DNA of 64,000 bases from JAGLOK01 sp963675575 (GTDB taxonomy: Bacteria > Bacillota > Clostridia > Christensenellales > UMGS416). The notes under the pieces are model-generated. The model saw only the letters and a list, made by a program, of their open reading frames with translations. It searched no databases and was not told the DNA's origin. This document shows positions 34,495-44,200 of the stretch, piece after piece. The first letter of the stretch is position 1, and the number at the start of each line of letters is the position of its first letter. The DNA lies in contig OY776378.1 of the NCBI GenBank assembly GCA_963675575.1, forward strand, positions 2,976,001-3,040,000, written 5' to 3'. Position numbers and translations under genes: made by a program.

Positions 34495-35820
34495 TTATTT
34501 CTTCTTAAGCTGATTTCTTATATCGGCCAACATCACTCGAAGCTCATTGTTATCTGCCATCTCTTTTGAAATAGTTCGGTAGGCATGCAATACGGTGGTG
34601 TGATCTCTTCCGCCGAAAAATTGCCCGATTGCACTTAAAGAAAGGTCGGTAAGTTCACGTAGCAGATACATTGATATTTGTCTGGGATATGAAATGTCGT
34701 GACTTCGTTTTTTTGAAAAAATATCATCTTCAGAAAGTGAAAATCTATCACAAACCAATTTTGTAATTCGTTCAGGCGTGGCTCTTTTATTATCACTGTT
34801 TTTTATTATATCTTTTAGCGCTTCTGTAACAAGATCCATAGAGATAGGCTCTTTTTTTATTTTTGAAAAAGCAGTGATTTTGGTTAAACAACCTTCAAGT
34901 TCGCGGATATTATTTTCCGCTTTAGTAGCTATGAATTCCAAAACTTCATCTGAAATACGCAATACATTTTCATTTTCCGCTTTTTTTCGTAGTATAGCGA
35001 TTCTAGTTTCGAGATCCGGCGGCTGAATATCCGCAGTGAGCCCCCATTCAAAACGGCTTTTTAATCGCTCCTCCAAATGTTCCATATCGCGGGGAGGCCG
35101 ATCGGAAGATATGATAATTTGTTTATTGCTTTCATAAAGAGCGTTGAAAGTATGAAAGAATTCTTCCTGTGTTCTTTCCTTTCCAGAAATAAACTGAATG
35201 TCATCAATTAAAAGAACATCCACTTTACGATATTTGTTTCTGAACTCTTCCGCGGCGTTTGTGCGGATAGAGTTTATCATTTGATTTGTGAATTCTTCGC
35301 TTGTAACATAATGAACTTTTAATTCATTTGGCAAACTGCGAACAAAATGGCCAATTGCCATCATTAGATGGGTTTTTCCCAAACCAACACCGCCATATAA
35401 GAAGAGAGGGTTGTATGCTTTAGCGGGAGCTTCGGCGACCGCCAAACAAGCAGCATGGGCAAATCTATTTGAATTGCCTATAACAAAACTTTCAAAAGTA
35501 TACTTTGGATTTAATAAAGATTGCGAGGTTTCTTTTGTTGTTTTTGTTTTATTTAAAGCCCCGCCTATTTCTTCCTTGGTTAAAATCTCAATATCACACG
35601 ATTCGCCCATAATTTGTCCAAAAGCATTTTGTATTAAAGGCATATAATGTGAAGTTAATATGTTTTTATTGAAATCAGACTCCACCTGCAAAAGCAAAGT
35701 GTTGTCCGAATATTTTATTGGAACAAGCGGGCTTACCCAGGTTTCGTAACTTACAGCCGGCATCTCTTCGCGCAACATATCGCACGCAGACAGCCATTGC
35801 TTGCTAAGTGGTAGCGTCAT
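34495..35820 (-). CDS. dnaA: Chromosomal replication initiator DnaA
   Basis: A 441-residue DnaA with all four regions. The N-terminal domain I is followed by a linker and then the AAA+ domain, with Walker A GGVGLGKTHLM (about 143-153) and Walker B VLLIDDIQFISGKE. The C-terminal DnaA-box binding helix-turn-helix has the signature GRDHTTVLHAYRTI. It opens oriC and loads the helicase. The upstream gap contains a cluster of DnaA boxes. Start ATG at 35,820, with GGGGGAAAGG upstream. Confidence 0.98.
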   Translation of the reverse strand: MTLPLSKQWLSACDMLREEMPAVSYETWVSPLVPIKYSDNTLLLQVESDFNKNILTSHYMPLIQNAFGQIMGESCDIEILTKEEIGGALNKTKTTKETSQSLLNPKYTFESFVIGNSNRFAHAACLAVAEAPAKAYNPLFLYGGVGLGKTHLMMAIGHFVRSLPNELKVHYVTSEEFTNQMINSIRTNAAEEFRNKYRKVDVLLIDDIQFISGKERTQEEFFHTFNALYESNKQIIISSDRPPRDMEHLEERLKSRFEWGLTADIQPPDLETRIAILRKKAENENVLRISDEVLEFIATKAENNIRELEGCLTKITAFSKIKKEPISMDLVTEALKDIIKNSDNKRATPERITKLVCDRFSLSEDDIFSKKRSHDISYPRQISMYLLRELTDLSLSAIGQFFGGRDHTTVLHAYRTISKEMADNNELRVMLADIRNQLKKK

Positions 35821-36182
35821 TTACCTTTCCCCCATCAAAAATCCCGGCATATAAATACGCCATCTTATATTCCCCCCATAAACACCAAAAATCTGCATAT
35901 GCCCACATTTTATGTATATAATATGCTTATTGCGGACTGTAAGCTTTGTGGATAACTGCCACTTATCAACAAGCTTATCCACCGCAACTTTTGGTTAGCT
36001 AGGGAATTATTTTGTGGACAAGTCACATTTTATCAGATAAAACAAGGGTGTTCAAGAGTTTTTTTGGGCACTTATCCACAAAAGAGTGCAGGAATCTTTC
36101 AACATCAAAGCTATGGTGTATTAACAACTGTTGATACACTACATGTTGTATTTTTTTGTATAAAAAAATTTTTTAAAATAAT

Positions 36183-36222
36183 AAAAAAAACACCGATACC
36201 GCCCTTGCGGACGGTACGATGT
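36183..36222 (-). terminator. Strong intrinsic terminator inside oriC, facing dnaA
   Basis: On the minus strand ACATCGTACCGTCC (36,222-36,209) pairs with GGGCGGTATCGGTGT (36,204-36,190), with one bulge, around a GCAA tetraloop. Eight T follow. No protein gene lies upstream on that strand, so it ends either a small RNA or a leader. Confidence 0.75.
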
Positions 36223-36287
36223 TTGGGTGTATTGAGGGTTGGAGTGTGTCTAATTTATATCGAAACTATACTAACGTATAATCCCAT
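36183..36287 (-). ncRNA. Candidate ~105-nt RNA encoded within oriC
   Basis: The unit runs from the predicted start near 36,287, seven bases after a TATAAT box, to the T-run of the terminator. It has no open frame of note, and its 3' half is the terminator stem. It does not match the signatures I know for 6S, SRP or RNase P RNA. It may be an independent small RNA or the attenuated leader of dnaA, whose start codon lies about 360 bases further along. Confidence 0.45.
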
Positions 36288-36293
36288 CAATAC

Positions 36294-36322
36294 ATTATAA
36301 AACAAGGACCTAATTTTTACAA
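36294..36322 (-). promoter_or_regulatory. Sigma-A promoter inside oriC
   Basis: TTGTAA (36,317-36,322) and TATAAT (36,294-36,299) are spaced by 17 bases on the minus strand and point to dnaA and the intervening terminator. Confidence 0.65.
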
Positions 36323-36465
36323 GAAAATTTTTTAAATATAACATATATAACAAATATTATAATATAATCACCAAACAAAAAAACTTCCTCTATAACTTAT
36401 TATTGGGTCTTAGCAATTGCCATAAAGAATGGTTATGTAATATAATGAAAGCAAGAGGAAAAATT

Positions 36466-38022
36466 ATGGAAAAAATGAGCCTAAAAATCGCTGCGGCAAT
36501 AGATATCGGCCCTGAAAGCGTTAATATGAAAATTGCGCAACCGCGCAATGAAGACGAAATAGAAACACTTGAGTTTCTTTCGCAACCCGTAAGCCTTGGC
36601 GAAGAATCATTCTCGAACGGAACAATCAGTTTTGATACCGCGGAGATGGTTTCAGATATTTTAAACAATTACTATAAGCTCGCAAAAGAATATCAGATAC
36701 CCATAGAATATTTTTCGGCTGTCGCCACATCAGCTTTGAGAAGCGCCGCAAACAAAAACTATGTAGTGGATCAAATAAATGTAAAAACATCGCGGCAAAT
36801 AAATGTTATAGAAGATGCGGAAGAAAAAAGTCTGATATTCAGGGAAATGCTAAGAAGATACAATAAGCTGGAAAAAAAGCAAAAGGACTTCCTTATGGTT
36901 TATACTGGAACCGGCTCAGTGGGAATTGCCGCAGTTTTGGAGTCTATGATTGTTTATTCGCAAAACGTCAAAACCGATACATTAAAGCTTACAAAGATGA
37001 CAGAAGACGTGGAATCGCTTTCCATGAATGATTTTTCAAAAGTTATCGATGAATATCTAAATTACATTTCAGTTCCTTTAAAAAGAAATCTTAAAAACAT
37101 TAAAATAGAAACATTGGCAGCCAGCGGAGAAGAAATCGATTTCATTCAAATGCTTTGTGAAAAATATAAAGGCGGACAAAATGATTTCTTGCAAAAAAAA
37201 GACCTATTGACCATATATGAAGACGTTTCAAAAAAATCATCAAAATATCTAGAAAAAACATTTGGCTTTCCGTTTGAAAAATGCAAAAAGATTCTGATAA
37301 TAATGGCTTTTTATATCAAGCTGCTTGATATAACAGGAGCTGAAACAATATATAATGTGAGCGCTAATGTCACTGATGCCATACTACACGGACTGCTTTT
37401 TAGAAAAAAAGACAAGGCAGAAAAAAAAGAATTTGATTTGAATATGGTGGCATCCGCTCGATTTTTAGCTCAAAAATATGATTACGACAAAAAACATTCC
37501 AATTTGGTTGAACGTTTTGCCTTAACAATATTTGATAATCTGAAAAAAGTGCATGGGTTTTCCCGCCGTGAAAGACTGTATTTGCAAACGGCGGCCATAA
37601 TGCACGACATAGGAAAATATGTGGACTCAACTGATTATGATTTGGCAACAGTTCATTTAATTCAAGATTCGTTTCTGATAAGCCTTAACACAGAGCAAAA
37701 AGATATTATTGCAAATATTGCGAGATATCACGGCGCAGAAACTCCAAGCATCGAGCATGGCTCATATAGCATACTTAGTGAAAGCCAAAAAATGATTGTT
37801 TCAAAACTTAGTGCAATACTTAGGCTAGCGGATGCACTTGATTATTCGAGGATACAAAAAATAAAATCATTAAACCTTAAGCTTTATGAAAAAAAGCTTT
37901 CGGTTATTGTGGAAGGCAAAGAAGACACTACACTGGAAGAATGGACATTCAATAATCAAAGTGTTTTTTTCGAGCAAGTTTTCGGGATAAAGTGCGATTT
38001 TGTTAAAAAGGGTATGATATGA
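36466..38022 (+). CDS. Ppx/GppA-type phosphatase fused to an HD domain (exopolyphosphatase-like)
   Basis: From the ATG at 36,466 (AGAGGA 8-13 bases upstream) the product is 518 residues. The N-terminal 290 residues are an actin-fold Ppx/GppA domain (AAIDIGPESVNMKI, ATSALRSAANK). The C-terminal part is an HD hydrolase domain with LYLQTAAIMHDIGKYVD. Polyphosphate or (p)ppGpp breakdown is the expected role. Both phosphate loops deviate: the usual DIGSNS is DIGPES and the usual DIGGGSTE is YTGTGSVG. Activity may therefore differ from classic Ppx. It overlaps ppk1 by 4 bases. Confidence 0.82.
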   Translation: MEKMSLKIAAAIDIGPESVNMKIAQPRNEDEIETLEFLSQPVSLGEESFSNGTISFDTAEMVSDILNNYYKLAKEYQIPIEYFSAVATSALRSAANKNYVVDQINVKTSRQINVIEDAEEKSLIFREMLRRYNKLEKKQKDFLMVYTGTGSVGIAAVLESMIVYSQNVKTDTLKLTKMTEDVESLSMNDFSKVIDEYLNYISVPLKRNLKNIKIETLAASGEEIDFIQMLCEKYKGGQNDFLQKKDLLTIYEDVSKKSSKYLEKTFGFPFEKCKKILIIMAFYIKLLDITGAETIYNVSANVTDAILHGLLFRKKDKAEKKEFDLNMVASARFLAQKYDYDKKHSNLVERFALTIFDNLKKVHGFSRRERLYLQTAAIMHDIGKYVDSTDYDLATVHLIQDSFLISLNTEQKDIIANIARYHGAETPSIEHGSYSILSESQKMIVSKLSAILRLADALDYSRIQKIKSLNLKLYEKKLSVIVEGKEDTTLEEWTFNNQSVFFEQVFGIKCDFVKKGMI

Positions 38023-40118
38023 AAAGCGATTATATTGTGACAAACAGAGAAGTATCTTGGCTGGACTTTAATTTCAGAGTGCTGGAAGAGGCTCAGGATC
38101 CCCGAAATCCTCTTTTTGAAAGGCTGAAATTTTTAGCGATAACATCAAACAACCTTGATGAGTTTTTTATGGTGCGGGTGGCGACCCTGCAGGCACAGAT
38201 ACAGTCCGGATATGAGATTAAAGACGCAGCCGGATTGACTCCGGCCGAGCAATTAGAAAAAGTGTTAAAAAAAACTACCGAAATGGCAAATTTGCAGACA
38301 AAAACTTATCATAAGCTTATTGCAGAGCTTGAAAACAACGGTGCTCGCTTTTTAAGACACAATATGCTAAATGCAAATCAAAAGGATTTTTGCACCAGAT
38401 ATTTTTATAAAGTTATACAGCCGGTGTTAACACCTCTGGCAGTTGACGCATCTAGACCGTTTCCGGAAGTATTGGGACGATCTATAAACCTCGCTGTAAG
38501 GCTTGAAGATAAAGACAATGCCACATTGTATGCTTTGGTTCAGGTTCCGTTGCTTTTGCAAAGGTTTATTGAGCTTGAAGAAAAAAACAACTATATTCTT
38601 ATTGAAGATATAATACTTATTCACATTTCTTCTCTTTTTGAAGGATATACGATTAAAGGCGTTGCGCTTTTTAGGGTGACCCGAGACGGAGACCTTGAAG
38701 TGGATGATGATGTTTCAGACCTTATGGATGAAATACAAAAACTTATTCAAAAAAGGAGAAAGGGTCAGCCGGTAAGGGTTGAGATAATGAAAAGCTTTGC
38801 TTTCAGCAACCAGGACGGACAGTTGATTAAGTTTTTAAAAGAAAAGCTTAAAACAAACGGTTCGGGAGTTTTCATGCTGGATATGCCGCTGGACTTGACT
38901 TTTCTTTTTGGATTTTCAGATATTAAAGGCTTTTCTGAACAAAAATTTGAACCACAGCCCCCCATTACGCCTATAATGCTCAAAGACTGCGAGGATATGT
39001 TTCAGACCATAAGCGAAAGAGATATTATGGTGCAGCATCCTTATGAAAGTTTTGACTGTGTTGTGGATTTTATTAATTTGGCGGCCGATGACCCGAATGT
39101 TTTGGCGATAAAGCAAACTCTTTACAGGGTTTCAGGCAATTCTCCAATAATCGCTGCGCTGATAAGAGCGGTACAAAGCGGAAAACAGGTGACAGTGCTG
39201 GTTGAACTTAAGGCTAGATTTGACGAGGAGAACAATATCGCTTGGGCGAAAACATTGGAACAGGCGGGCTGCCATGTAATATATGGACTTGTTGGATTTA
39301 AAGTACATTGCAAAGTGCTTCTAGTGGTTCGTCGCGAGCAGACGGGAATAAAAAGATATCTGCATCTATCTACAGGAAACTACAATGACAGCACCGCGAA
39401 AGTATATACAGACACAGGTCTATTTACTTGTAAGGAATCTTTTTGCTCGGATGCTTCGACACTGTTTAATATGCTTACGGGATATTCCATACCCGCCGGC
39501 TTTCAAAAATTTAAAGTCGCGCCCACATACCTTAAAGATTTCTTAATCCAAATGATTGATAATGAAATTGAAAATGCCAAACAGGGAAAACCGGCTTTTA
39601 TTGTTGCAAAGGTAAATTCTCTTATTGATCCGGAGATAATATATAAATTATATGACGCGTCTAAAGCGGGAGTAATAATCGAGCTGATTATCCGCGGAAT
39701 CAATGGGTTAAGAAGCGGAGTTAAAGGCCTTTCTGAAAACATAAGGGTAAGATCTATTATAGGAAGATATCTTGAGCACGATAGGATATATAAATTTCAT
39801 GCCGGAGGAAAAAATCAAATATATATTGGCAGCGCGGATCTTATGCCAAGAAATCTTATTCGGCGCATTGAAGTGGTTTTTCCCATTGAAGATGAGGCAA
39901 TTAAAAACAGAATCGAAAATACCCTTGAAACCATGCTGAAAGATAATATGAAAGCAAGAATGCAACAGCCGGACGGAAGCTATGAGTACATAAAAAACAA
40001 CGCTCCAAAGATATCTTCCCAGCAAAAGCTGTATAAAGATTTGGCTTCGAAACTCAAAGAAGACTATTCTTCAAAAGATACCGTTTTTGTTCCACTAAAA
40101 GGAGAGAAATCTAAGTAG
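38019..40118 (+). CDS. ppk1: Polyphosphate kinase 1
   Basis: The 699-residue enzyme makes polyphosphate from ATP. N-terminal NREVSWLDFNFRVLEEA and SNNLDEFFMVRVA are family hallmarks. The two phospholipase D-like catalytic domains carry the phospho-histidine region VGFKVHCKVLL, followed by YLHLSTGNYNDSTA, and near the end IYIGSADLMPRNLIRRIEV. Full length with all expected motifs. It is translationally coupled to the upstream Ppx-HD gene, so synthesis and turnover of polyphosphate are probably set together. Confidence 0.97.
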   Translation: MKSDYIVTNREVSWLDFNFRVLEEAQDPRNPLFERLKFLAITSNNLDEFFMVRVATLQAQIQSGYEIKDAAGLTPAEQLEKVLKKTTEMANLQTKTYHKLIAELENNGARFLRHNMLNANQKDFCTRYFYKVIQPVLTPLAVDASRPFPEVLGRSINLAVRLEDKDNATLYALVQVPLLLQRFIELEEKNNYILIEDIILIHISSLFEGYTIKGVALFRVTRDGDLEVDDDVSDLMDEIQKLIQKRRKGQPVRVEIMKSFAFSNQDGQLIKFLKEKLKTNGSGVFMLDMPLDLTFLFGFSDIKGFSEQKFEPQPPITPIMLKDCEDMFQTISERDIMVQHPYESFDCVVDFINLAADDPNVLAIKQTLYRVSGNSPIIAALIRAVQSGKQVTVLVELKARFDEENNIAWAKTLEQAGCHVIYGLVGFKVHCKVLLVVRREQTGIKRYLHLSTGNYNDSTAKVYTDTGLFTCKESFCSDASTLFNMLTGYSIPAGFQKFKVAPTYLKDFLIQMIDNEIENAKQGKPAFIVAKVNSLIDPEIIYKLYDASKAGVIIELIIRGINGLRSGVKGLSENIRVRSIIGRYLEHDRIYKFHAGGKNQIYIGSADLMPRNLIRRIEVVFPIEDEAIKNRIENTLETMLKDNMKARMQQPDGSYEYIKNNAPKISSQQKLYKDLASKLKEDYSSKDTVFVPLKGEKSK

Positions 40119-40168
40119 GATTTAAAAAAGCGAAATAATTTCTTAAAAAAATTATAAAAGAGGATATT

Positions 40169-41179
40169 ATGGAAGAGTCAAAAACATATAATCTTAAAAA
40201 AACAGTAACCACGGTAATCTTTTTATCTTTAATTCTTACAATTATAATATACTTCTCATCTCTTACCATGGACAGATTCAGAGAAATATTGCTTCCGGAC
40301 ACGGGAGCCGCGTGGTATTATTGGAAGCTTCCAAAAGCACAGCTTTGGGCAAGCGTGAGCGTTTGGTTTCTTTATGTTTTGCATCAAGTTTCCGCGTGGT
40401 ATTTAATTTATAAAATATCAAAGCAAAAAGATTCTAAAAAAGACGAAGCGTCAAAGCTAAATATAATTTTTCTGGTAGTAAACGGCATATTCATTTTCTT
40501 GCACATTGTGCAGTCTGTATTGTTTTATGATGGATTGGCGCAATTTGTTCCGGTTATGTCATCGCAAGGATCGGTCATAGTAATGCTGGTGATAATGCTT
40601 ATAATGATGAACGGCAGACGCGGCCTTTTCTTTGGAAAGAAAGTCAAGCTGCCGCAAAAAGGCGTAGCTGCGATTTTTAAAACGCACGGCTATTATATCT
40701 GTTGGGCGTTGATTTATACTTTCTGGTTCCATCCCACCGAAGGAACACTGGGACATCTTATGGGCTTTTTCTATATGTTTTTACTGTTTGTTCAGATGTC
40801 TCTTTCGAAAACATCTTTCCATATGGAAAAACGATGGATTACAGTGCTCGAGGTATATGTTGCCGTGCACGGCGCGTTGGTCGCAGTCGGTCAGGGCAAT
40901 GGAATGTGGCCGATGTTTTTGTTCGGATTCCTTATGATGTTTGTTGTAACCCAACTGTATGGATTAACCGACAAAAAACCACAAATTATTGCAGTTACCA
41001 TAATTTATGCAGCCATAGTTTTGCTGGTATATTCGGGCGTGCTGGGCAACAGCCACACATTTTCCGATGTTCATCAAATTACATGGATTCCGATAATACT
41101 GTACGGGTTGGTTTTTGTGTTGGCGTTCTTGTTTCAGGGGTTTGTACTTGTAAGAGACAAACTGAAACAAAAAAAATAA
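40169..41179 (+). CDS. Multipass membrane protein of unknown function
   Basis: A 336-residue protein with about nine hydrophobic helices and short loops, predicted to sit wholly in the membrane. A His-containing region (YTFWFHPTEGTLGHLMGFFYM) stands out, with two His nine residues apart that could bind metal or haem, or lie at an active site. I do not recognise the family. It starts 50 bases after ppk1 on the same strand, with AGAGGA before the ATG, and is closed by a strong terminator, so it may share the polyphosphate transcript. Confidence 0.7.
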   Translation: MEESKTYNLKKTVTTVIFLSLILTIIIYFSSLTMDRFREILLPDTGAAWYYWKLPKAQLWASVSVWFLYVLHQVSAWYLIYKISKQKDSKKDEASKLNIIFLVVNGIFIFLHIVQSVLFYDGLAQFVPVMSSQGSVIVMLVIMLIMMNGRRGLFFGKKVKLPQKGVAAIFKTHGYYICWALIYTFWFHPTEGTLGHLMGFFYMFLLFVQMSLSKTSFHMEKRWITVLEVYVAVHGALVAVGQGNGMWPMFLFGFLMMFVVTQLYGLTDKKPQIIAVTIIYAAIVLLVYSGVLGNSHTFSDVHQITWIPIILYGLVFVLAFLFQGFVLVRDKLKQKK

Positions 41180-41187
41180 ATTGATAA

Positions 41188-41218
41188 AAGAAGCTCAGTT
41201 AAATTACTGAGCTTTTTT
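41188..41218. terminator. Bidirectional terminator between the membrane protein gene and addA
   Basis: AAGCTCAGT and ACTGAGCTT pair around a short loop (41,191-41,214) with T's after it and A's before it. It serves both convergent genes. Confidence 0.88.
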
Positions 41219-41220
41219 AC

Positions 41221-44200
41221 TTAGATTAAATAATAGGAGTTTCCGCCTTTTTTTGAAAGGAAATAGATTCCCGCTTCCTTAACCTTTTTCCCTGTTATAT
41301 TTTCAAGAGCCTTTTTATATATTATTAGCTGGTTTTTATAATGTTCAAGCAAAGCTTCTGGTGTGTTTTTATCGGTAATTTGATTTGTTTTATAATCAAC
41401 AATTACCCACTTATCATTTTCTATAAAACAAAGATCAATAATTCCCTGAACAAGAACTTCCCTATCCGAATCAATATCGGCGTAGATGTCTTTTGCAGAA
41501 AGCTTGATTACAAACGGCAATTCCTTTTTTACATTGCCGGAAGCAATTGTCCTAGAAAAAATATCGCTTTTTAAGAATTTGCTTATTGTATCTACATCAA
41601 TTTCTTCCTTTGAATCTTTCGGAAGTATATTGCGGTCAATTAAATCGTCTATTTTTTCATTTATTGAATTTATATCATCATTAATATCAATAAATTGCAT
41701 AACGGTGTGGGTAAAAGTTCCTCTTGATGCCGCGTCATATGCGTTGCTTTCGCGCATAAATTCAGGGACGTCGCCAAAGTCATCCATTTGATACTGTGTT
41801 AGATAGCCTGAAAGCAAAGCTGTTGCTGTGGTTTTTGCGGGGATATAAGGGCCTTTCTTATAACTTATTTCAAAAGCGTCTTCCGGATAAGGAGATTCAG
41901 CGGCGACCTTTAGCGCGTCAAGCACTGCATCCTTCCTTTTTTTCTTATCATGGTTAAGGCTTGCGGCGGGTATTATTTTTGCATACACATTGTTAAGTTT
42001 TATTTCTTCAGTCTCCTGCGTTATGCTATTGTCGAAAATTCTTATAGCCGTGGCTCCTAATATATCAAGAAAGGGCTTGTCAAACAAAAGCTCGCCTTGC
42101 TTTGGCAAAGTCCAAAGACCAATTCTGGATTCAAGATTTCTTCCTACTGATCCTATCATTATAAGCCGTTCGCGAGCGCGGGTTAAAGCGACATAAAGTA
42201 TTCTTAAGCTTTCAGCGTTTTCAATGAATTTTTTGGAACTTGCGGAAGCTTCATATGCCAAAGTCGCTTTCTTTGTCATTTCTTCGGGGTCATAGCATTT
42301 GATGCCGGGAGGCAAACCGCCTGACATAATAGCCGTGTCTGTGTTATTTGCCCCACCGGAAGCCGTGTTAATCAATATAACGACAGGGAACTCCAATCCC
42401 TTTGATTTGTGAATGGACATAAATTTCACACTGTCCGCAGACCCTTCGTCCGCCGCAGATTCAAAATCCATATTGCTATGGATGACGCTTTGAAGATGCT
42501 CTAAAAAAAGACTAAGATTTCTGCCCGGCTTCATCGAAAAAGCGTCTCCCCTTTCGGCGAAAATACGCAGATTTTGTTGTCGGGCTCTGCCGCCGGGAAG
42601 CGCACCCACCGCGTCATAGAGCATTGTGTCAGTAAGCATATGCCAAATAAATTCGCCCAGAGGCATATGCTTTGAAATCAAACGATAGTGATTGATTTTT
42701 TCTAAAAAGCCGGTAACCTTTTGTGCTAAAGCGTCACTATTAGAAAAAGAGTATGCTTCCACCGCCTTATAATAAGGCGTATTTTTTTTGTTGAAGCTTT
42801 TGCGAATTTTTATAAGCTCTTCAACTTCAAAACCAAATGCTGGCGAATTCATCGCGGATATCATTGCTACATCTCGGTGATGATTATCTATTATTTTTAA
42901 AATATTTACCGCGATTTCTATTTCTAGCATGTCAAGATACCCAGTTTCACCAACGGGGGAAACTGGTATGCCGCGCTGTTCAAGTATTCTTCTTACCGGT
43001 CGGACTATCGGCTTGAAAGAACGAGAAAGAATGCAGATATCGGAATATTTTGCCGGTCGGAATGCGTCCAGCTTGCCGTCATATATAGGCTGCGCTATTA
43101 TTTCTTTGATTTTGTCCGAGGCAAGCACCGCTTCATATTCTATGTTTGAAAGAAGAGCTTCGCCACTCTTTTCCTCGGCATCGATTATATAAAACTCGGC
43201 TTTTGCGTTTTCATACTCGCCTTCCGGGCGGCGGGCCGCGCATTTTAAAATTTCGCTTCCAGTGTAATCCACGCCGCCTGTTTTTCGAGTCATCACATTG
43301 TCAAACACCAAGTTTATAAAATCAACGACGGCTCTTGATGAGCGGAAGTTTTCGCTTAAAGCTATAAGATGGTCATTGCCAACAAAAGCGACAGAAGATT
43401 TGTCCATACGTTTAATAAAAAGCGAGGGCTCGGCTTGTCTGAAAGAATATATACTTTGCTTTACGTCGCCTACGCAAAACAGATTATTGTCTTTTGTGAT
43501 ATTTTCGATAAGTTTTTCCTGCAGTCTGTTGGTATCTTGATATTCGTCAACGAAAATATAATCATAGCGTGAGCGCTCTTCATTTCGTATGTTTTCATTT
43601 TCAAGCGCCTTTAAGGAAAAATGCATCAAGTCGGGAAAATCCAGCTGATTATAACGTTTTTTCGCTTTGCTGAATTGCGTGTCGTATTCCAATACTAATT
43701 TTGAAAGAGCAGCGACTGCGGGCAGCATTTTTTTGTGTCGCTCTTCAATTTCAGACAAAGGCATAAAAGCAAGAGAGGCTTTTATTTTGCTTATTTTGTC
43801 CTTAGAATCAGTACGCAGTTTCCTTGCGCGGTCAGCCAAATCGTCATCGCATTCCTTGGTTTTTGCGGGCAAACGGGCAAATTCAATTTCAAAAAGAGCG
43901 GTCTTTATTTCATCCAAACCCTCGGAAACTGTGGCTTTTCCCAACATGGATATTTCTTTTTCAAAGGTTTCACAGTAGCTTTCCGGACCCTGCGGCATCA
44001 AGGCATATTTTAAAGCGGTTTTAAGCCCTGCGAGGCAAGAAGCCAAGTCAAACTTTATTGCTCTTAACGATTCCCCCATCCAACTTGAGTTTTTTATTTC
44101 TTCCTCATTCATTTTATAATTATCAACCCAGGATTTTATAAAATCCGTATAACCTATATATTTTCTCGCGTAATCATAGCCGGATAAAATAATATCACTG

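Larger units (their letters stand above)
35821..36465. other. oriC: oriC region
   Basis: A gene-free stretch upstream of dnaA. DnaA boxes: TGTGGATAA at 35,947-35,955 (perfect, minus), TTATCAACA at 35,963-35,971 and TTATCCACC at 35,975-35,983 (one mismatch each, plus), TGTGGACAA at 36,013-36,021 (one mismatch, minus), and TTATCCACA at 36,072-36,080 (perfect, plus). Very A+T-rich blocks at 36,145-36,190 and 36,300-36,400 could be the unwinding element. A promoter and terminator on the minus strand within it are listed separately. Co-directional dnaA-dnaN to the left and ppx-ppk1 to the right fit a bidirectional origin here. Confidence 0.88.

Noticed and set aside
40702..41184. 160-codon frame overlapping the membrane-protein gene
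   Set aside because: It is a shifted reading of the gene at 40,169-41,179, has no ribosome binding site and an unnatural composition.
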